From NCBI GenBank assembly GCA_046483125.1, contig JAWODU010000116.1, forward strand, positions 1 through 25,497: 25,497 bases of DNA. The letters are read 5' to 3'. The notes under the pieces were generated by a model, which saw only the letters and a list, made by a program, of their open reading frames with translations, was not told where the DNA came from and made no database searches. This DNA is from JAWODU01 sp046483125 (GTDB taxonomy: Bacteria; Verrucomicrobiota; Kiritimatiellia; UBA8416; JAWODU01). This document shows, one piece after another, positions 24,276 to 25,497 of the stretch. Numbering within the stretch: position 1 is the stretch's first letter; the number at the start of each line of letters is the position of its first letter. The position numbers and the translations under genes are program-made.

Positions 24276-24977
24276 CTAATCGTCGCCTCCGCCGAGCAGT
24301 CCGGCCCTCAGCATGAAGTAAAGGAGGGTCAGAATCGCTGTAAACGCCGAGGCAACATAGGTCAGAAAAGCGGCGTTCAGCACCGCCCCCGCCTTGTTCT
24401 GTTCGTCGTATGAAACTATGCCGGAGCTTACCATCAGGCGTTTGGCCCTCTGGGTGGCGTTCCATTCAACCGGGAGCGTAATAATCGAAAACAGCACAAC
24501 CGCCGAAAACAGGATAACACCGGCTTTCATCATTCCCGCACTGCCCATGAAAAGTCCGAGCATGAAAATTATGTAGGCGCCGTTACTCCCCACCTGGGCC
24601 GCCGGTACCAGCACCGAGCGAAGCCCCAGCGGCAGATATCGCGCAGAGTGCTGGAGAGCGTGCCCCGCCTCGTGGCATGCAACGCCTATGGCCGCGAGAG
24701 AATCCGATCCGTAGACTTTCGGCGAAAGCCGGAGTTTGCGGCCTGCCGGATCGTAATGATCGCTCAGGAAACCCCGGGTCTGTTCAATGGGAATATCGCG
24801 CAGACCCTCCCGGTCCATCATTCTGCGCGCCGCTTCCGCGCCCGTGATACCGGATGACGCCCTTACCCGCGAATAGCGGGCAAAAGTCGTTTTTGTCTTC
24901 AGAGTAGCCAGCCCGGCCACAATCATGCCCGGAACCAGCATCATCAGGTACAGCGGATCAAGCAGAAAAGCGAACAT
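24276..24977 (-). CDS. Membrane-bound neutral zinc metallopeptidase (YugP family)
   Basis: The zinc-binding HEAGH is at residues 102-106 in IGVACHEAGHALQHS. LPVEWNATQRA (168-178) carries the probable third ligand Glu171, matching the P-V-E-x-x-A-x-x-R-A signature of the YugP/Zn_peptidase_2 family. An N-terminal hydrophobic segment (9-25), a pair near 120-170 and a C-terminal segment (about 203-225) anchor it in the membrane. The 233 residues agree with the family. GAGG lies seven bases before ATG (24977), a good ribosome-binding site. The physiological substrates of this family are poorly known. It is convergent with folK and looks like a stand-alone gene. Confidence 0.92.
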   Translation of the reverse strand: MFAFLLDPLYLMMLVPGMIVAGLATLKTKTTFARYSRVRASSGITGAEAARRMMDREGLRDIPIEQTRGFLSDHYDPAGRKLRLSPKVYGSDSLAAIGVACHEAGHALQHSARYLPLGLRSVLVPAAQVGSNGAYIIFMLGLFMGSAGMMKAGVILFSAVVLFSIITLPVEWNATQRAKRLMVSSGIVSYDEQNKAGAVLNAAFLTYVASAFTAILTLLYFMLRAGLLGGGDD

Positions 24978-25083
24978 ACTCTTTCCTCATTCAGCAATTC
25001 CAAAACCAACAGCTCCTTTATATACTCACGCTTACCCTTCCGTCAACAGCATCCAGAGAGATTCACAGCCGGGATGGGCGATG

Positions 25084-25229
25084 CGAGAGGGGAGCAACCC
25101 GGATTTCACGGATGTTCGCCGATCGGGGGATCGGCTCCTACAGAAGCCCTGCGGGTGAGACACCCGCTACTACAACATCGGAAGGTGTAGTAACGCGTGT
25201 CCTCACGCGTACATGCGGGAGGCGAACCA
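25084..25229. repeat. Hairpin-bearing intergenic repeat, copy 2 (cluster of three stem-loops)
   Basis: Three perfect hairpins follow one another: GCCGATC/GATCGGC around GGGG (25118-25135), GCGGGTG/CACCCGC around AGA (25151-25167), and ACGCGTG/CACGCGT around TCCT (25193-25210). The left part (GGGAGCAACC, CACGGATGTT, GCTCCTAC) is the reverse-complement relative of 18878-18950, and both copies carry GGAGGCGAACCAT or GGTTCGCC text. It behaves like a REP-type mosaic repeat. Between the peptidase gene (24977) and 25084 I see nothing else. Confidence 0.65.
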
Positions 25230-25495
25230 TTTACATTTTGATAAGGTCCATTTGTACGTGCATAATCATCCCATCCTGAATATGTTAAAATTCCAATTCC
25301 ATCATCCCCACCCTTTAACAACTCTAAGGTTGTTTCAATTAAAGATTCAAAATCATCATTGAATTTATTTGAATCATCAAGGACACTTTCAGTTTGGAGT
25401 CCTGTATTTAAAAAATCAAAGCAATATTGATCTTCTGGTTCATTATATTCTAGGTGTCCTCTTTTATCAATTTCCCACCCATCTGGTAATCCATT
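25106..25495 (-). pseudogene. Partial AT-rich reading frame entering from beyond the right edge and running into a repeat
   Basis: Read on the minus strand from 25495 the frame is open to a stop at 25106. The part from 25495 to about 25229 encodes a believable acidic, soluble protein fragment (for example GLPDGWEIDKRGHLEYNEP and GGDDGIGILTYSGWDD). From about 25229 on it reads through the GC-rich hairpin repeat and yields implausible sequence. GC is about one third (20 of 60 in 25381-25440, counted by hand), far below the neighbouring genes. I do not recognise the family; the small acidic style would suit an immunity-like or accessory protein, but that is only an impression. It is either a gene truncated by the repeat, a horizontally acquired fragment, or a mis-joined assembly end. 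Confidence 0.45.
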
Positions 25496-25497
25496 CC

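Noticed and set aside
1..25497. tRNA, rRNA, insertion sequence or transposase genes
   Set aside because: I looked for cloverleaf-type arms, rRNA-like conserved text and transposase motifs with terminal inverted repeats and found none that I could support.

Overview
The window reads as one contig-like piece of a Gram-negative-type bacterial genome. About 16 kb form an exopolysaccharide/cell-surface glycan locus. The rest is a lysine/diaminopimelate (DAP) cluster. The exosortase/EpsI pair, the lysA-dapA-dapB-folK order, the repeat-rich intergenic DNA and the mostly weak Shine-Dalgarno sites would fit the PVC superphylum (for example the Lentisphaerota/Kiritimatiellota side), but I infer this without a marker gene and hold it at low confidence. 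Base composition is mosaic. Hand counts of single 60-base rows give about 63% GC in dapB, about 42% in the flippase gene, and about 33% in the last ~270 bases.

Left to right: a perfect 46-bp palindrome lies at the extreme left edge, followed by a structured-looking leader and a nucleotide-sugar dehydrogenase gene (178-1824). A plus-strand series follows, mostly with 4-bp or small overlaps: pyruvyl-transferase-like protein, methyltransferase, sulfotransferase, Wzx-type flippase, second methyltransferase, three GT4 glycosyltransferases, Wzy/O-antigen-ligase-type membrane protein, GT2, GT9, a DUF1972-type GT4, a GT39-like membrane glycosyltransferase, an exosortase, and an EpsI-family protein with an unusual four-cysteine knuckle. 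The initiating polyprenyl-phosphate sugar transferase is on the opposite strand (19009-20496) and converges on the exosortase end across a 375-bp repeat-filled gap. Together these genes could build a repeat unit on a lipid carrier, decorate it (sulfate, methyl, possibly pyruvate), flip it and polymerise it. Outer-membrane export genes (Wza/Wzc type) and exosortase substrates are not in the window.

The right part holds lysA, dapA, dapB and folK on the plus strand, then a convergent membrane zinc peptidase gene. The last ~400 bases contain hairpin-forming repeats related to those at 18.9 kb, then an AT-rich reading frame that enters from beyond the right edge and runs into the repeat.

The most interesting signal is a 77-nt element that occurs twice without gaps (71-147 and 21941-22017, 67 of 77 identical). 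One copy is directly upstream of the nucleotide-sugar dehydrogenase gene and the other directly upstream of dapA. It has two conserved hairpins plus an alternative pairing, and I cannot match it to a riboswitch family I know. It is a candidate undescribed cis-regulatory RNA or operator linking glycan precursor and DAP/lysine synthesis.
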